Positions 29,824 through 38,431 of a DNA stretch of 40,185 bases are shown here, in pieces (the first letter of the stretch is position 1; each line of letters starts with the position of its first letter). A program made the position numbers and the translations under genes. This DNA is from Phycisphaerales bacterium. Its GTDB lineage: Bacteria > Planctomycetota > Phycisphaerae > Phycisphaerales > UBA1924. The notes under the pieces were generated by a model. The model saw nothing but the letters and a program-made list of their open reading frames with translations, did no database searches and was not told where the DNA came from. The stretch lies in assembly GCA_022072615.1 (NCBI GenBank), contig JAJVHS010000075.1, positions 1 to 40,185 on the forward strand, in the 5' to 3' direction.

Positions 29824-32681
29824 CGCGCCGAGCGTTCAATCCCGTCGCGACGATCCTCGGAGACGCCGCCTGCGCGGGCGGGCCGTGGGCGCTGCTCGGA
29901 CTTGTCCCCGGGCCGGTGACGGATCAGCAGGTCGTCGAGGCGCTCGAGCGCCGTCTCCAGCAGATCGAACGCCACCCGCTCGGGGGCGTGCCCGAGGCCG
30001 ATGACGTGCGCCTCGCGCTCCACGCCGCCGCGGCGCAGATCCTCAACCCGCAGGTTCGCGCGAGCCTGCTGAGCGGCGGTGGGGTCCCCGAGCCCATCCG
30101 CCCAGACCGCACCGCCGACGCCGCGGCGATGGAGGTCGCGCCGTTCCTGCACATCATCGCTCGCCACGGGGGCGTCAACGATCGTTCGCTGCGGCAGATG
30201 CTGGTGGTGGCCGCCGCGAGCGGGCGATCGCCGGCAGCCCTGATCTCCCAGATCCGCGACATGCTCGTCACCTGGTCGCACGGACGACGCGTGCGACCGG
30301 CGCTGCGGACCGGTCGTCCACATGCGGAGAAGCCGGCCGCACCGGCGACGACTGCGGCGTCGCCCGCCGCGGACGAGCCGACCTTCGGCGATGTTGATCC
30401 CGGCGTGCGGGCGCTGAAGATGATCGTCGTCACCGCGTTTGCCATCATCGCCGCCGCCTCGGTGGTGACCATCGGCGTGCTGATGCTGCTCAACACGCCG
30501 CAAGCCACCGACAAGTGGATTCCCGACCCGCCGCCGGTGGCGGACACTTCACGCCCGGGCGAGCTGTTCCCCTCCGCCAATGAGCCGCCACCCGCGCCGC
30601 CGCCGTCACCGGCGTCGGATGAACCGCCCGCCGAGGCACAGGCCGATGACCCGATCAAGATGGTCCGGGCGATCGCGCACGCCGCCTCAAACGTCGCGAC
30701 CGCGCCCGAGTCGTCCCTGGAAGAGTTCGGTGCGGCGGCTCGGGGCCTGACGACACGTTGGGACCGGTTGGCGCCCGACCAACTCGGCTTGGCCCAGGAT
30801 TCGATCGTCGAATTCCTATACCGGTCGCCGACGCCCGAGATCGGCGAATCCGCACTGGATTCGGTCACGGCGATCCCGTCGCCGCAGGAATGGACACCCG
30901 AGCGTGTGCTCGCCGAGGTCTGGCGCGCGGGCATCCTCAGCCGCCTGGGACGCGAGCGGGACCTTTCTTCGGGTCTTCGTGCGAAGATCGACGAACGCTA
31001 CCCCGCCGGGTCGGTCGCGGTGACGACCGACGCGGGCACGTTCGTCCGCGGCGGGCTGGCGCGGCTGGCGTCGATGCCCGCCGAGATGGTCGCGACCCCG
31101 CCGGGGGTCGTCGCCGCGCCGCCTTCGCCGGCGCTGGCGAAAGTGCGGACCGCCGCGTGGGCGGCGTGGAAGCGCGCGGCATCGCGGCTCAGCGGCAGCG
31201 ACGAAGCCGGGTACGACCGCATGGTGGTGCAGGCCCTCGAGACCGTGCTCACCGACGGGCCCGAGCCCGCGGTCGACCACGGGCTCGGCGAGGTGATCCG
31301 CGAGCTCGTGCTCTCGGCGTCGTGGCGGAAGGATTCGCTCGCGCGCCGGTGGCTGATCGCGTCGTTCTCCTCGCCGGATCTCTCCGCGGCGGACCTCGAC
31401 GCAGTCACTCGCACGCTGGTGCAGAAGTCGGGTTCCGAGGGCGTCAAGTCGGACATGGTGCTCGGCGCGTCGTCGGACGAGAAGACGCGCCTCGAGCTGC
31501 GCGAGAAGTACGCCGGCGCGTGGGGGTTGAGCGACCCCGCGCGGCGTGACGAACTGGTCGCGGCGTGGCGCGAGCAGGCCGATCTTGCCTCCCAGCCGCT
31601 GCAGATCGATCCGTCGCAGGACCCGCACCACGCCGGTGCGCTGGCGGCCGCGCTCACCAAGGCACGTCTCAGCCACGCCGCCGCCATGATGTGGGCCGGC
31701 CTGATCAACGAGCCGGCCGCCCTGATCAAGGACCCCGGCGAGGTGTCGAACCGGCTTATGGCCCAGGCCGCCGCCAGCACGCCCCCGCGGCGCATCGATG
31801 AAGGCGGCACCGACGGCGCGTGGGCGGTGCAGTATCTCGCCGCCGAGCACCGCGTGCCCGAAAGGCTCAAGCTCCTGACCGAGCTGACGCGATCCAACCG
31901 GCCGCTCGGCCAGGTCGATGCCGAGATCATCGTTGCCGAAGCGGTGCGGGGCTCACCGGAAGTCGTCCGCAACGCGGCTCGCGACGCGGTGGACCTGTGG
32001 AGCTCGTCGCCCGCGGTGCTCTACGCCATGCTGGAAGAGTCCTACCGCATGCCCAAGACCAGGACGAACGCCGAAACCATCACGCTGCTCACCATGGCGC
32101 GGCTGCCGACGCTCAAGGACCCGGGCTGGTACGCGGGCGTGCGCCGGGCCCTGGTCGAACGCCTGCTGCACGTCCTCACCACCGCGGGCCCGCAGCGCAC
32201 GATCGACTTCCTTGCCGACGAGCTGGGCGCAACGTGTGCCGGACGAGCACGCCCGGCCGACGCGGCGGCCGACCCCATCGATCAATCCGCGTCGGTGGCC
32301 TCGCGAAGGTCGGTCGAGCGCGAGTACCCGGCCGTCGCGATCGAGGACCTGCTGGTTCATTGGCGCAAGACTGCCGAGCCGCTCCTGCCAACGGGCCGCG
32401 AGCCCCTGACGACCGAGGCCATCGAACGCCGACTGAACTCGCGGCTCGCGCTGGCGACCGGGCCGATCCAGCACTTCGCCGCGCGACACCTGGCGGTCGC
32501 GGAACTCATGGCCTATGTCGTTGCCATCGAACAGCCCGGGCGTGCCACCGAGGTCGCCATCATCCTGGACAAGCTCGCCGGCGACCGCCGCACCGCCGGG
32601 CACATCCTCGATCAGATCAACGCGGCCGAACTGGCGATGCTGCGGCTGTGGCAGATCCGTCTCGAGGGGGGATTGTCATGA
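29820..32681 (+). CDS. single-pass membrane protein with J-like cytoplasmic domain
   Basis: A 953-residue protein with a TTG start overlapping the previous stop (TTGA). Residues 20-85 (PWALLGLVPGPVTDQQVVEA, then DVRLALHAAAAQILNPQVRA) resemble the J-like domains of some planctomycete proteins, without the HPD motif that activates DnaK. A second small helical domain follows. One membrane helix lies near 200-224 (MIVVTAFAIIAAASVVTIGV), then a Pro-rich linker of about 60 residues and a roughly 650-residue helical region outside the membrane. Its end overlaps the next gene by four bases. It could connect the cytoplasm with the exported repeat protein, but the role is inference and no family covers the whole length. 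Confidence 0.8.
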   Translation: MTRRAFNPVATILGDAACAGGPWALLGLVPGPVTDQQVVEALERRLQQIERHPLGGVPEADDVRLALHAAAAQILNPQVRASLLSGGGVPEPIRPDRTADAAAMEVAPFLHIIARHGGVNDRSLRQMLVVAAASGRSPAALISQIRDMLVTWSHGRRVRPALRTGRPHAEKPAAPATTAASPAADEPTFGDVDPGVRALKMIVVTAFAIIAAASVVTIGVLMLLNTPQATDKWIPDPPPVADTSRPGELFPSANEPPPAPPPSPASDEPPAEAQADDPIKMVRAIAHAASNVATAPESSLEEFGAAARGLTTRWDRLAPDQLGLAQDSIVEFLYRSPTPEIGESALDSVTAIPSPQEWTPERVLAEVWRAGILSRLGRERDLSSGLRAKIDERYPAGSVAVTTDAGTFVRGGLARLASMPAEMVATPPGVVAAPPSPALAKVRTAAWAAWKRAASRLSGSDEAGYDRMVVQALETVLTDGPEPAVDHGLGEVIRELVLSASWRKDSLARRWLIASFSSPDLSAADLDAVTRTLVQKSGSEGVKSDMVLGASSDEKTRLELREKYAGAWGLSDPARRDELVAAWREQADLASQPLQIDPSQDPHHAGALAAALTKARLSHAAAMMWAGLINEPAALIKDPGEVSNRLMAQAAASTPPRRIDEGGTDGAWAVQYLAAEHRVPERLKLLTELTRSNRPLGQVDAEIIVAEAVRGSPEVVRNAARDAVDLWSSSPAVLYAMLEESYRMPKTRTNAETITLLTMARLPTLKDPGWYAGVRRALVERLLHVLTTAGPQRTIDFLADELGATCAGRARPADAAADPIDQSASVASRRSVEREYPAVAIEDLLVHWRKTAEPLLPTGREPLTTEAIERRLNSRLALATGPIQHFAARHLAVAELMAYVVAIEQPGRATEVAIILDKLAGDRRTAGHILDQINAAELAMLRLWQIRLEGGLS

Positions 32682-33727
32682 ACCGCGCGCGACGATCGAT
32701 GTTCGCCGGGTGCCTCACGCTGCTGGTCGCCGTCACCGCGATGACCGGATTCTCGCAGCCTGCGCAGACTGACCCGCGGCCACTGCCGGGCGAGCAGCCG
32801 GCCGCCACGTCGCCCGCGGAGCCGGGCGCTCCAACGCTGCCGCGGGCGCCCGCCGCCGATCAGCCGCCTCAGCCCGCGCCGACCCCAGACCCATTGCCCG
32901 CGAACCTGCCCTTTGATCTCGAGCACCGGCTCGCGGAACTGCGTCCGGGCAACCCCGAGGGGTACCTTCGGCTTGGTGAGGACGTGGCCGCGGCGGCGAC
33001 GGACAACCTGGGGCGCGGCCTTGCCCGCAGGCTCTACACGCTCGCGTTCGTGCTCGATCGCAGGCGGGCCAACACCTCCGTGTGGCCCACCGCGACCAGC
33101 GCGTGCCTGGCGCTGGCGGAGCTGGCGACGACGCAGGCCGATCGCCAGTGGCTCGAGGCGCTCGCGAGGTCGATCGACCGCAGGCTTGCCGTCCCGGAGT
33201 GGACCACCGCGGCCCAGGACCCGGTCGACTCGGCCACCGCGTACCTGGCGACCGTCTTCGTGGGGCTGGTGCGCTCCGGAGACACGATCCGAGCCGAGCG
33301 CGTGCTCGCCCAGCCCGGTGTGCGCGATGTCATCCGGCGCTACGAACGGCTGCTCTCGCCGTACAACCAGCCCGGCGGGCTGGCCGAACTCGAACGCGAG
33401 ATGACCCGCTGGCCGTGCCCGGAGTGCGCCGGCAAGCGTGTGGTCCGCCGCTTCCAGAGCAACCCACCGCAGTTCCGGTTGTGCTCGGTGTGCCGCGGCA
33501 CGCTCGGGCCGGACCTCAGCCCGCAGACGCTGAGCGCCCAGCTCCGCTTCGAGAGCCGCCTGCTGGCGGGGACGGCTCGTTCGTGGGCGGCGCAGGTCAT
33601 CTCCGACGACGGCGCTCCGCTCCGCGACGTCGATCCGGGTGAGCTCCCCGGCGCAATGGGCGTCGACCCATCGCTGGTCATCTGGCGCGATGGTCGCTGG
33701 GTCGGCGAAGAACCTTCCAAGCCGTGA
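32678..33727 (+). CDS. exported zinc-ribbon hypothetical protein
   Basis: A 349-residue protein whose ATG overlaps the previous stop (ATGA). A signal peptide (MFAGCLTLLVAVTAMTGFS) precedes about 60 Pro-rich residues and then a helical domain. Near residue 245-270 is a WPCPEC motif with a second CSVC 18 residues later, a CxxC-x18-CxxC pattern that should bind zinc. Zinc ribbons are common in cytoplasmic proteins but unusual in exported ones. The ending (about residues 300-349) has Trp and acidic residues. It is the last gene of the cluster and its stop is 21 bases from the convergent protease gene. The function is not known. Confidence 0.75.
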   Translation: MNRARRSMFAGCLTLLVAVTAMTGFSQPAQTDPRPLPGEQPAATSPAEPGAPTLPRAPAADQPPQPAPTPDPLPANLPFDLEHRLAELRPGNPEGYLRLGEDVAAAATDNLGRGLARRLYTLAFVLDRRRANTSVWPTATSACLALAELATTQADRQWLEALARSIDRRLAVPEWTTAAQDPVDSATAYLATVFVGLVRSGDTIRAERVLAQPGVRDVIRRYERLLSPYNQPGGLAELEREMTRWPCPECAGKRVVRRFQSNPPQFRLCSVCRGTLGPDLSPQTLSAQLRFESRLLAGTARSWAAQVISDDGAPLRDVDPGELPGAMGVDPSLVIWRDGRWVGEEPSKP

Positions 33728-33748
33728 CAGCGGGTCCGGCCCACGCCC

Positions 33749-36367
33749 TCATCGCGTGACCGCCATTTCGAACGTGTGGAAGCGTTCCTGGCCTGTCGAA
33801 TCCCGGAACGAGATGATCACATTGCAGGGCCCGGTCGCCTCGGGCGGCACTTTCCAGGTAACCAGCCCGGCCGGAGAGACGGCCATCCCGTCGGGACCAC
33901 TCTCGAGCCGGTATTCCACGCCGCCGCGGCGCGACACCACGTTCATTTGGTACGACATGGTCTGTCTCGGGCGAACGGACACCGGCGGCTGCGACGTGAC
34001 GAACAAGTAGTCGATGTCCGCCGCGTCCAGCCGCGCGACGAGGTTGAACCGACGGATGATCAGCGTGTCCTCGCCCGGCGGGATTGTCACCAGCGCTTCG
34101 GCGGCTGGGATGAGCATGATCCGCCGGTCGATCGGGAACGACTCCGATATCCCAAGTGCCCGGTCGTTGGGGAACTCGTCGAGCACCTCGGTTGTCACCA
34201 GCGACGCCGATTCCGAGGTCGCCGAGAGAGAGAACTGGAGCGGGGTGCCCGCCCGGTCCAGCCCGCCCGCGATCGACCGCAGCACGTACTGGCCATCGAC
34301 CGAGAGGTACGCAAGCGCCTCCTCGCCGATCCACGTCGCAAGGTCGCCTTTGAGCAGCCCGCGCGCCGTGCAGACGCGTCCGTCGTCGGTGGGCAGCAGG
34401 AACCCCGCGCTGTCGTGCCGGCGCTGGCCCTTGATCTCCTTGCCGGCGATCCAGTAACAGGAAATCCCGCTCGGCGAGGAGTTGGTGCTCCAGATCGAGA
34501 AGTACTTGCCGTTGGGGGATGTGCGGAGGGCGCCTTCCTGCGCGGCCGACTCGAGCACCTTCGTATCCATCGACATCGGGCTGAGGGTCAGCGGGTGGAT
34601 GAACTCCACGCCGAAATCCTCCAGGCTCACGATCAGCGGCGCTTCGCCGCTGTGGCCCGTCGCGATCGATGCCGGCCGCCGGCTGGTGCTCAGCTTCGCC
34701 GAAATCTCCCGCTCAAAGGTTGCAAGCGAGTACCGCTGCACGATCGAGGCCTCGGGGTCCGCCACGAATACGCGGCTCGCCGAACCCGCCACAAGCGACC
34801 CCGGCGACGGCAGCGGCAGGTACTTCACGGCCTGGAGCGTCGACATATCGAACACGGCCACCGTGCGCTGCGCCCGCATCGGCAGGAGCAGGAAGCGACC
34901 GCCCGCGGCGGGCACGGCGTCATCAAAGCGGTGGGGCAGCTTCCTTTCGGCCTTCCCATCAACGGGCACCGGGGTGATCGGGAACGACACCGGCGTCTGG
35001 ACGGCGGCTTCGTCTCCCATCTCCGCCGCGGCGACATCGGGCACTGGTTGCGAGGTGAGGTTCTCCGCGGCCATATCCCTCGGTGCGGCCCCGGGATCCG
35101 CCAGCACCGGGACCTTCGCGTCCAACCGGGCGAGTTCCTTGCCCGCACTCTCGAGCACAACGCTTACGCGGATCGCGTCGATCGCTGATGCCTCGCTCAT
35201 CGGATAGAACACGATCTTGCGTGCCTTGCCCAGGTCGATCGGGATGTCGGTGCCCGCGATCGAGCACTTGGCCTTGTCAAGGCCGATCAGCGTGCCAGTC
35301 AACCGTCCGCTCGGTGTCAACTCGACCGTGGTCCGTTGCCCGGGCGTGATCGACGCGATATTGACGGGCAGGATCGCGCGATTGCGCATCGACAGCGACT
35401 CGAAGCGAGCCGAGCACTCGATCGCCCCGTCCTCGAACTCGGCCCGGATCGATCGCTCGCGGATGTCCTCCCGCGGCGGCAGCGGCACGAACGTTGCCGA
35501 ATACGCATTCGCGCCCGCCGCCCCGTCCCGTGCCGCGCTGAGCGTCCGGTCTCCGTAGCCGGGCACCCTGACGATCACGGTCGGCGTGAAAGTGCTCGAA
35601 CCCAGAACCCCGGGCGTCGCCGTGAACTTCACCGTCACCGGCGCCAGCAGGTCCGGGCCGATCGATTCGGGCGGCTCAAACGCGATGTCCGGCCGCTCGA
35701 GCAGCGTCTTTGCTCGGTCCACGGGCAGTGCAAAGCCGAGCCCCGATCCCCGGATCGTGAGCGTCGCGATGCCGACGACCCGCCCATGTTCATCCACGAG
35801 CGGCCCGCCGGAGTTCCCGGGGTTAATCGCGCCGTCGAGCTGGATGTACTCGAGTCCCTGGTCGGACCGCCGCAGCGAGCTCACGCGGAGCGTGCCGACA
35901 GAGACCGACGGCATCCGCCCCCGCTCAAGCGCGAGCTGGTCGCCAAAGGGATAACCGAACAGCAGCATCGGAGCGGTCTCGACGATCGCCGATGGGTCGC
36001 CGAAATCGAGCGTCGGCAGGTCCTGCGCGTCACGGATGGAGATCACCGCGACGTCGGTCCCGCCGTCGATGTTCACCGTGCGCGGGATCAGATCCCGCGC
36101 ATCCTTTGTGCCCGGGTTCAGGACGAGCTTGAGCACACGAGCCCCCGCCACCACGTGACGGTTGGTGATGAAGATGCCGCTGGGATGAACGCAGAACGCC
36201 GATCCGAAGCGCTCGCCGTCGTTGACGACCACGATCGCCGTCGCGGCCTTGCCGCGCTCGACGATGCGGGCGCTCTCGGGCTGGGCCGCGGCGACCGGCC
36301 CTACCGCCATCACGCACGCCGCGACGCACAGCGCCCACGCGAACCAGCGACCCGTGAACGTCCTCAT
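33749..36367 (-). CDS. exported trypsin-like protease with long C-terminal region
   Basis: An 872-residue exported protein. After a signal peptide (about 1-28) residues 30-240 form an S1-type serine protease domain of the HtrA-like kind. The catalytic His is in FITNRHVVAG (near 71), the Asp in TDVAVISI (near 108) and the Ser in INPGNSGGPLVDE (near 185). No PDZ domain follows. Instead there is a beta-rich stretch, then repeated strands of a probable propeller (VAVFDMSTLQAVKYLPLPSP), and an Ig-like C-terminal domain (YRLESGPDGMAVSPAGLVTW). Targets are unknown. The start is an ATG at 36367. It is convergent with the zinc-ribbon gene and divergent from the next. Confidence 0.88.
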   Translation of the reverse strand: MRTFTGRWFAWALCVAACVMAVGPVAAAQPESARIVERGKAATAIVVVNDGERFGSAFCVHPSGIFITNRHVVAGARVLKLVLNPGTKDARDLIPRTVNIDGGTDVAVISIRDAQDLPTLDFGDPSAIVETAPMLLFGYPFGDQLALERGRMPSVSVGTLRVSSLRRSDQGLEYIQLDGAINPGNSGGPLVDEHGRVVGIATLTIRGSGLGFALPVDRAKTLLERPDIAFEPPESIGPDLLAPVTVKFTATPGVLGSSTFTPTVIVRVPGYGDRTLSAARDGAAGANAYSATFVPLPPREDIRERSIRAEFEDGAIECSARFESLSMRNRAILPVNIASITPGQRTTVELTPSGRLTGTLIGLDKAKCSIAGTDIPIDLGKARKIVFYPMSEASAIDAIRVSVVLESAGKELARLDAKVPVLADPGAAPRDMAAENLTSQPVPDVAAAEMGDEAAVQTPVSFPITPVPVDGKAERKLPHRFDDAVPAAGGRFLLLPMRAQRTVAVFDMSTLQAVKYLPLPSPGSLVAGSASRVFVADPEASIVQRYSLATFEREISAKLSTSRRPASIATGHSGEAPLIVSLEDFGVEFIHPLTLSPMSMDTKVLESAAQEGALRTSPNGKYFSIWSTNSSPSGISCYWIAGKEIKGQRRHDSAGFLLPTDDGRVCTARGLLKGDLATWIGEEALAYLSVDGQYVLRSIAGGLDRAGTPLQFSLSATSESASLVTTEVLDEFPNDRALGISESFPIDRRIMLIPAAEALVTIPPGEDTLIIRRFNLVARLDAADIDYLFVTSQPPVSVRPRQTMSYQMNVVSRRGGVEYRLESGPDGMAVSPAGLVTWKVPPEATGPCNVIISFRDSTGQERFHTFEMAVTR

Positions 36368-36476
36368 CGCTTCGCCTCCCCTGGTGCTGGCATCGGGCGT
36401 GTCCGCCGCGCGTCGGCCGGTGCTCGGCGATGCAGAATACCAGAGGCGGCTACCTGCGTCGGGAATCCAAACCCTC

Positions 36477-36482
36477 TACACT
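36477..36482 (+). promoter_or_regulatory. possible -10 element for tRNA-binding protein gene
   Basis: TACACT lies 40 bases before the ATG at 36523 and matches the -10 consensus at four of six positions. No good -35 is visible. A GAAGGA ribosome-binding site follows. Confidence 0.25.
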
Positions 36483-36522
36483 CTTCGCCCATTCGTCCCA
36501 CGTTCCCGAAGGAATGCCCGCC

Positions 36523-36954
36523 ATGTCACAGGTTCCCGCTCCCGGTTCCGGCACCCCCTCGCAGACCCCCAGTCCCGCGCCCGCTCCGGCCGCGACCGAG
36601 CCCCAGCCTCGGCCGACGATCACCATCGACGATTTCGCCAAGGTCGAGCTCAAGGTGGCGAAGGTCGTGAAGGCCGAGCTCCACCCCTCCGCCGACAAGC
36701 TGCTCAAGCTCCAGCTCGACGACGGATCGGGCACGCCCCGGCAGATTTGCGCGGGCATCCGGGCCAACTACACCCCCGAGGAGCTGGTCGGCAAGTCGAT
36801 CATCATCGTCGCCAACCTCGCGCCCCGCATGCTCCGCGGCGAAGAATCGCGCGGCATGCTCCTCGCTGCGAGCCAGACCGGCGCCGACGGCGTGCGCAAG
36901 GTCGTCGTGCTCTCGCCGGCGGGCGATGTCGCGCCCGGGTCGGTCGTCGGCTGA
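36523..36954 (+). CDS. tRNA-binding domain protein (MetRS C-terminal / EMAP-like)
   Basis: A 143-residue protein. The first 30 residues are a Pro/Ala-rich tail, and the rest is an OB-fold tRNA-binding domain. Typical motifs are ITIDDFAKVELKVAKVVKAELHP, ADKLLKLQLDDGSG, RQICAGIRANYTPEELVGK and VANLAPRMLRGEESRGMLLA. This domain occurs at the C-terminus of many methionyl-tRNA synthetases and as separate proteins (CsaA, Trbp111). Here it is a separate gene, so it may assist a split methionyl-tRNA synthetase in trans or bind tRNA on its own. The ATG at 36523 is used because the GAAGGA ribosome-binding site is about nine bases upstream; another ATG at 36514 overlaps that site. Confidence 0.9.
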   Translation: MSQVPAPGSGTPSQTPSPAPAPAATEPQPRPTITIDDFAKVELKVAKVVKAELHPSADKLLKLQLDDGSGTPRQICAGIRANYTPEELVGKSIIIVANLAPRMLRGEESRGMLLAASQTGADGVRKVVVLSPAGDVAPGSVVG

Positions 36955-36996
36955 CCGCCGGGTGAACGTCGCTCGCACAAGCGACGAACGCGCATA

Positions 36997-37025
36997 AAAA
37001 GGGCACTCATCGCGAGTGCCCTTTT
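36997..37025. terminator. strong bidirectional intrinsic terminator
   Basis: A perfect 12-base-pair hairpin (AAAAGGGCACTC, loop ATCGC, GAGTGCCCTTTT). It ends with four U residues on the plus strand and, because the stem begins with an A run, with a U tract on the minus strand too. It lies between the converging tRNA-binding gene and thiolase gene and can serve both. A second, shorter hairpin (CGTCGCT/AGCGACG, 36967-36986) precedes it. Confidence 0.85.
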
Positions 37026-37068
37026 GGTTGGCCTTCTGGTATCGCGGGACGACATCCGCGAACTTGCG

Positions 37069-38268
37069 CTAAACCTCGACCACCATCGCCACCGCGTTGC
37101 CGCCGCCCAGGCACAGACCCGCCACGCCGCGCTTGCCGCCGGTGCGGTGGAGCTGGTGGATGAGCGTCGTCAGCACGCGTGCCCCCGACGCCCCGATCGG
37201 GTGCCCCAGTGCCACGCCGCCGCCGCAGATGTTCAGCTTGCTCTCTGGGATGTTCAGCGTCTTGATGTTCGCGAGCACCTGCGCCGCGAACGCCTCGTTG
37301 ATCTCGAACAGGTCGATGTCCTTCACGCTCAGCCCGGCCTTGGCGAGCACGTTCTCGATGCCCGAGATCGGCGCCGCGAAGATGTCCTTGGGGGAGACGC
37401 CGCTGGTCGCGTACGCCACGATCCTGGCGATCGGCTTGGCGCCGAGCTGCTCGGCCTTGGCGAGCGACGACACGATCAGCGCCGCGGCGCCGTCCGAAAT
37501 CTGCGACGCATTGGCCGCCGTCACCGTGCCCTCGGCGCCGAAGACCGGCTTGAGCTTGCCCACCGACTCGATGGTCGAGTCCCCGCGGATGCCCTCGTCG
37601 GCCGAGATCCCCGGCGACTTCTTGTCCAGGCACTGCTCGCCGCTCAGCGCGACGATCTCGCTTTTGAACCAGCCGTTCTTGGTCGCCTCGGCGGCCCGCT
37701 GGTGAGACTGCACGCTGAAGCGGTCCTGGTCGGCCCGCGAGACCTCGTACTTGCGGGCGATGTGGTCCGCCGCGTTGCCCATGGCCCAGCACTCAAAGGC
37801 GCAGCGAAGGCCGTCGTAGGCCATGTGGTCTTCCATCGTCGCCGGCCCGTACTTCACGCCCTCGCGCACGCGGGCAAAGTGCGGCGCCGCGGTCATGTTC
37901 TCGAACCCGCCCGCGACCACCAGCTGGTTGTCGCCCGCCTTGATCGACTGCGCCGCGAGTATCACCGCCTCGAGCCCCGACCCGCACACCTTGTTGATCG
38001 TCTTGGCCGAGAGCGTGTCCGGGAGGCCCGCCTTCAGGCCCGCCTGCCGGGCCGGGTTCTGCCCCAGGCCGGCCTGCAGCACGCAGCCGAAGATCGCCTC
38101 GTCAACCTGACCACCCAGCTTCTCGACGCCGCCGACCGGCTCGAATGCGGCCTTGATCGCGTAGGACCCGATCTGCGGCGAGGGCACTTTCGCGAGCCCG
38201 CCGAAGAACCTGCCGATGGGAGTCCGCCGAGCCGAGAGAATGACCGGTACATTGGCCGCCGATGCCAT
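37069..38268 (-). CDS. acetyl-CoA acetyltransferase (thiolase)
   Basis: A 399-residue thiolase, which condenses two acetyl-CoA to acetoacetyl-CoA or cleaves 3-ketoacyl-CoA. The active-site Cys is near residue 95 in NKVCGSGLEAV; the His is in GGGVALGHPIGASGAR; and the second Cys is in GLCLGGGNAV near the C-terminus. The INEAFAAQ motif is also present. Length is normal for the family (about 390-400). The ATG at 38268 is chosen over upstream in-frame starts because a good AAGGAG ribosome-binding site lies eight bases before it. It is a single-gene unit, so I cannot say whether it serves fatty acid breakdown or a polymer or ketone pathway. Confidence 0.95.
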   Translation of the reverse strand: MASAANVPVILSARRTPIGRFFGGLAKVPSPQIGSYAIKAAFEPVGGVEKLGGQVDEAIFGCVLQAGLGQNPARQAGLKAGLPDTLSAKTINKVCGSGLEAVILAAQSIKAGDNQLVVAGGFENMTAAPHFARVREGVKYGPATMEDHMAYDGLRCAFECWAMGNAADHIARKYEVSRADQDRFSVQSHQRAAEATKNGWFKSEIVALSGEQCLDKKSPGISADEGIRGDSTIESVGKLKPVFGAEGTVTAANASQISDGAAALIVSSLAKAEQLGAKPIARIVAYATSGVSPKDIFAAPISGIENVLAKAGLSVKDIDLFEINEAFAAQVLANIKTLNIPESKLNICGGGVALGHPIGASGARVLTTLIHQLHRTGGKRGVAGLCLGGGNAVAMVVEV

Positions 38269-38431
38269 GCGAACGCTCCTTGTACGAGGGGAATCCATTG
38301 TAGGGACCGAGACGGCCGCGGCACGCGCGCCCGAACGGATCGCCGCTGAAAAATCCCCCCTGCCGCCGTTGCCGCTACTAGGATTCACGCGGTTGCACGG
38401 TGGGAGCCGCCCGAGGGACGGAGGTCACCAG

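Noticed and set aside
31820..32677. Upstream extension of the zinc-ribbon gene
   Set aside because: It overlaps the 953-residue gene in another frame and reads as Arg/Pro-rich sequence; the ATG at 32678 overlaps the previous stop and begins a signal peptide.
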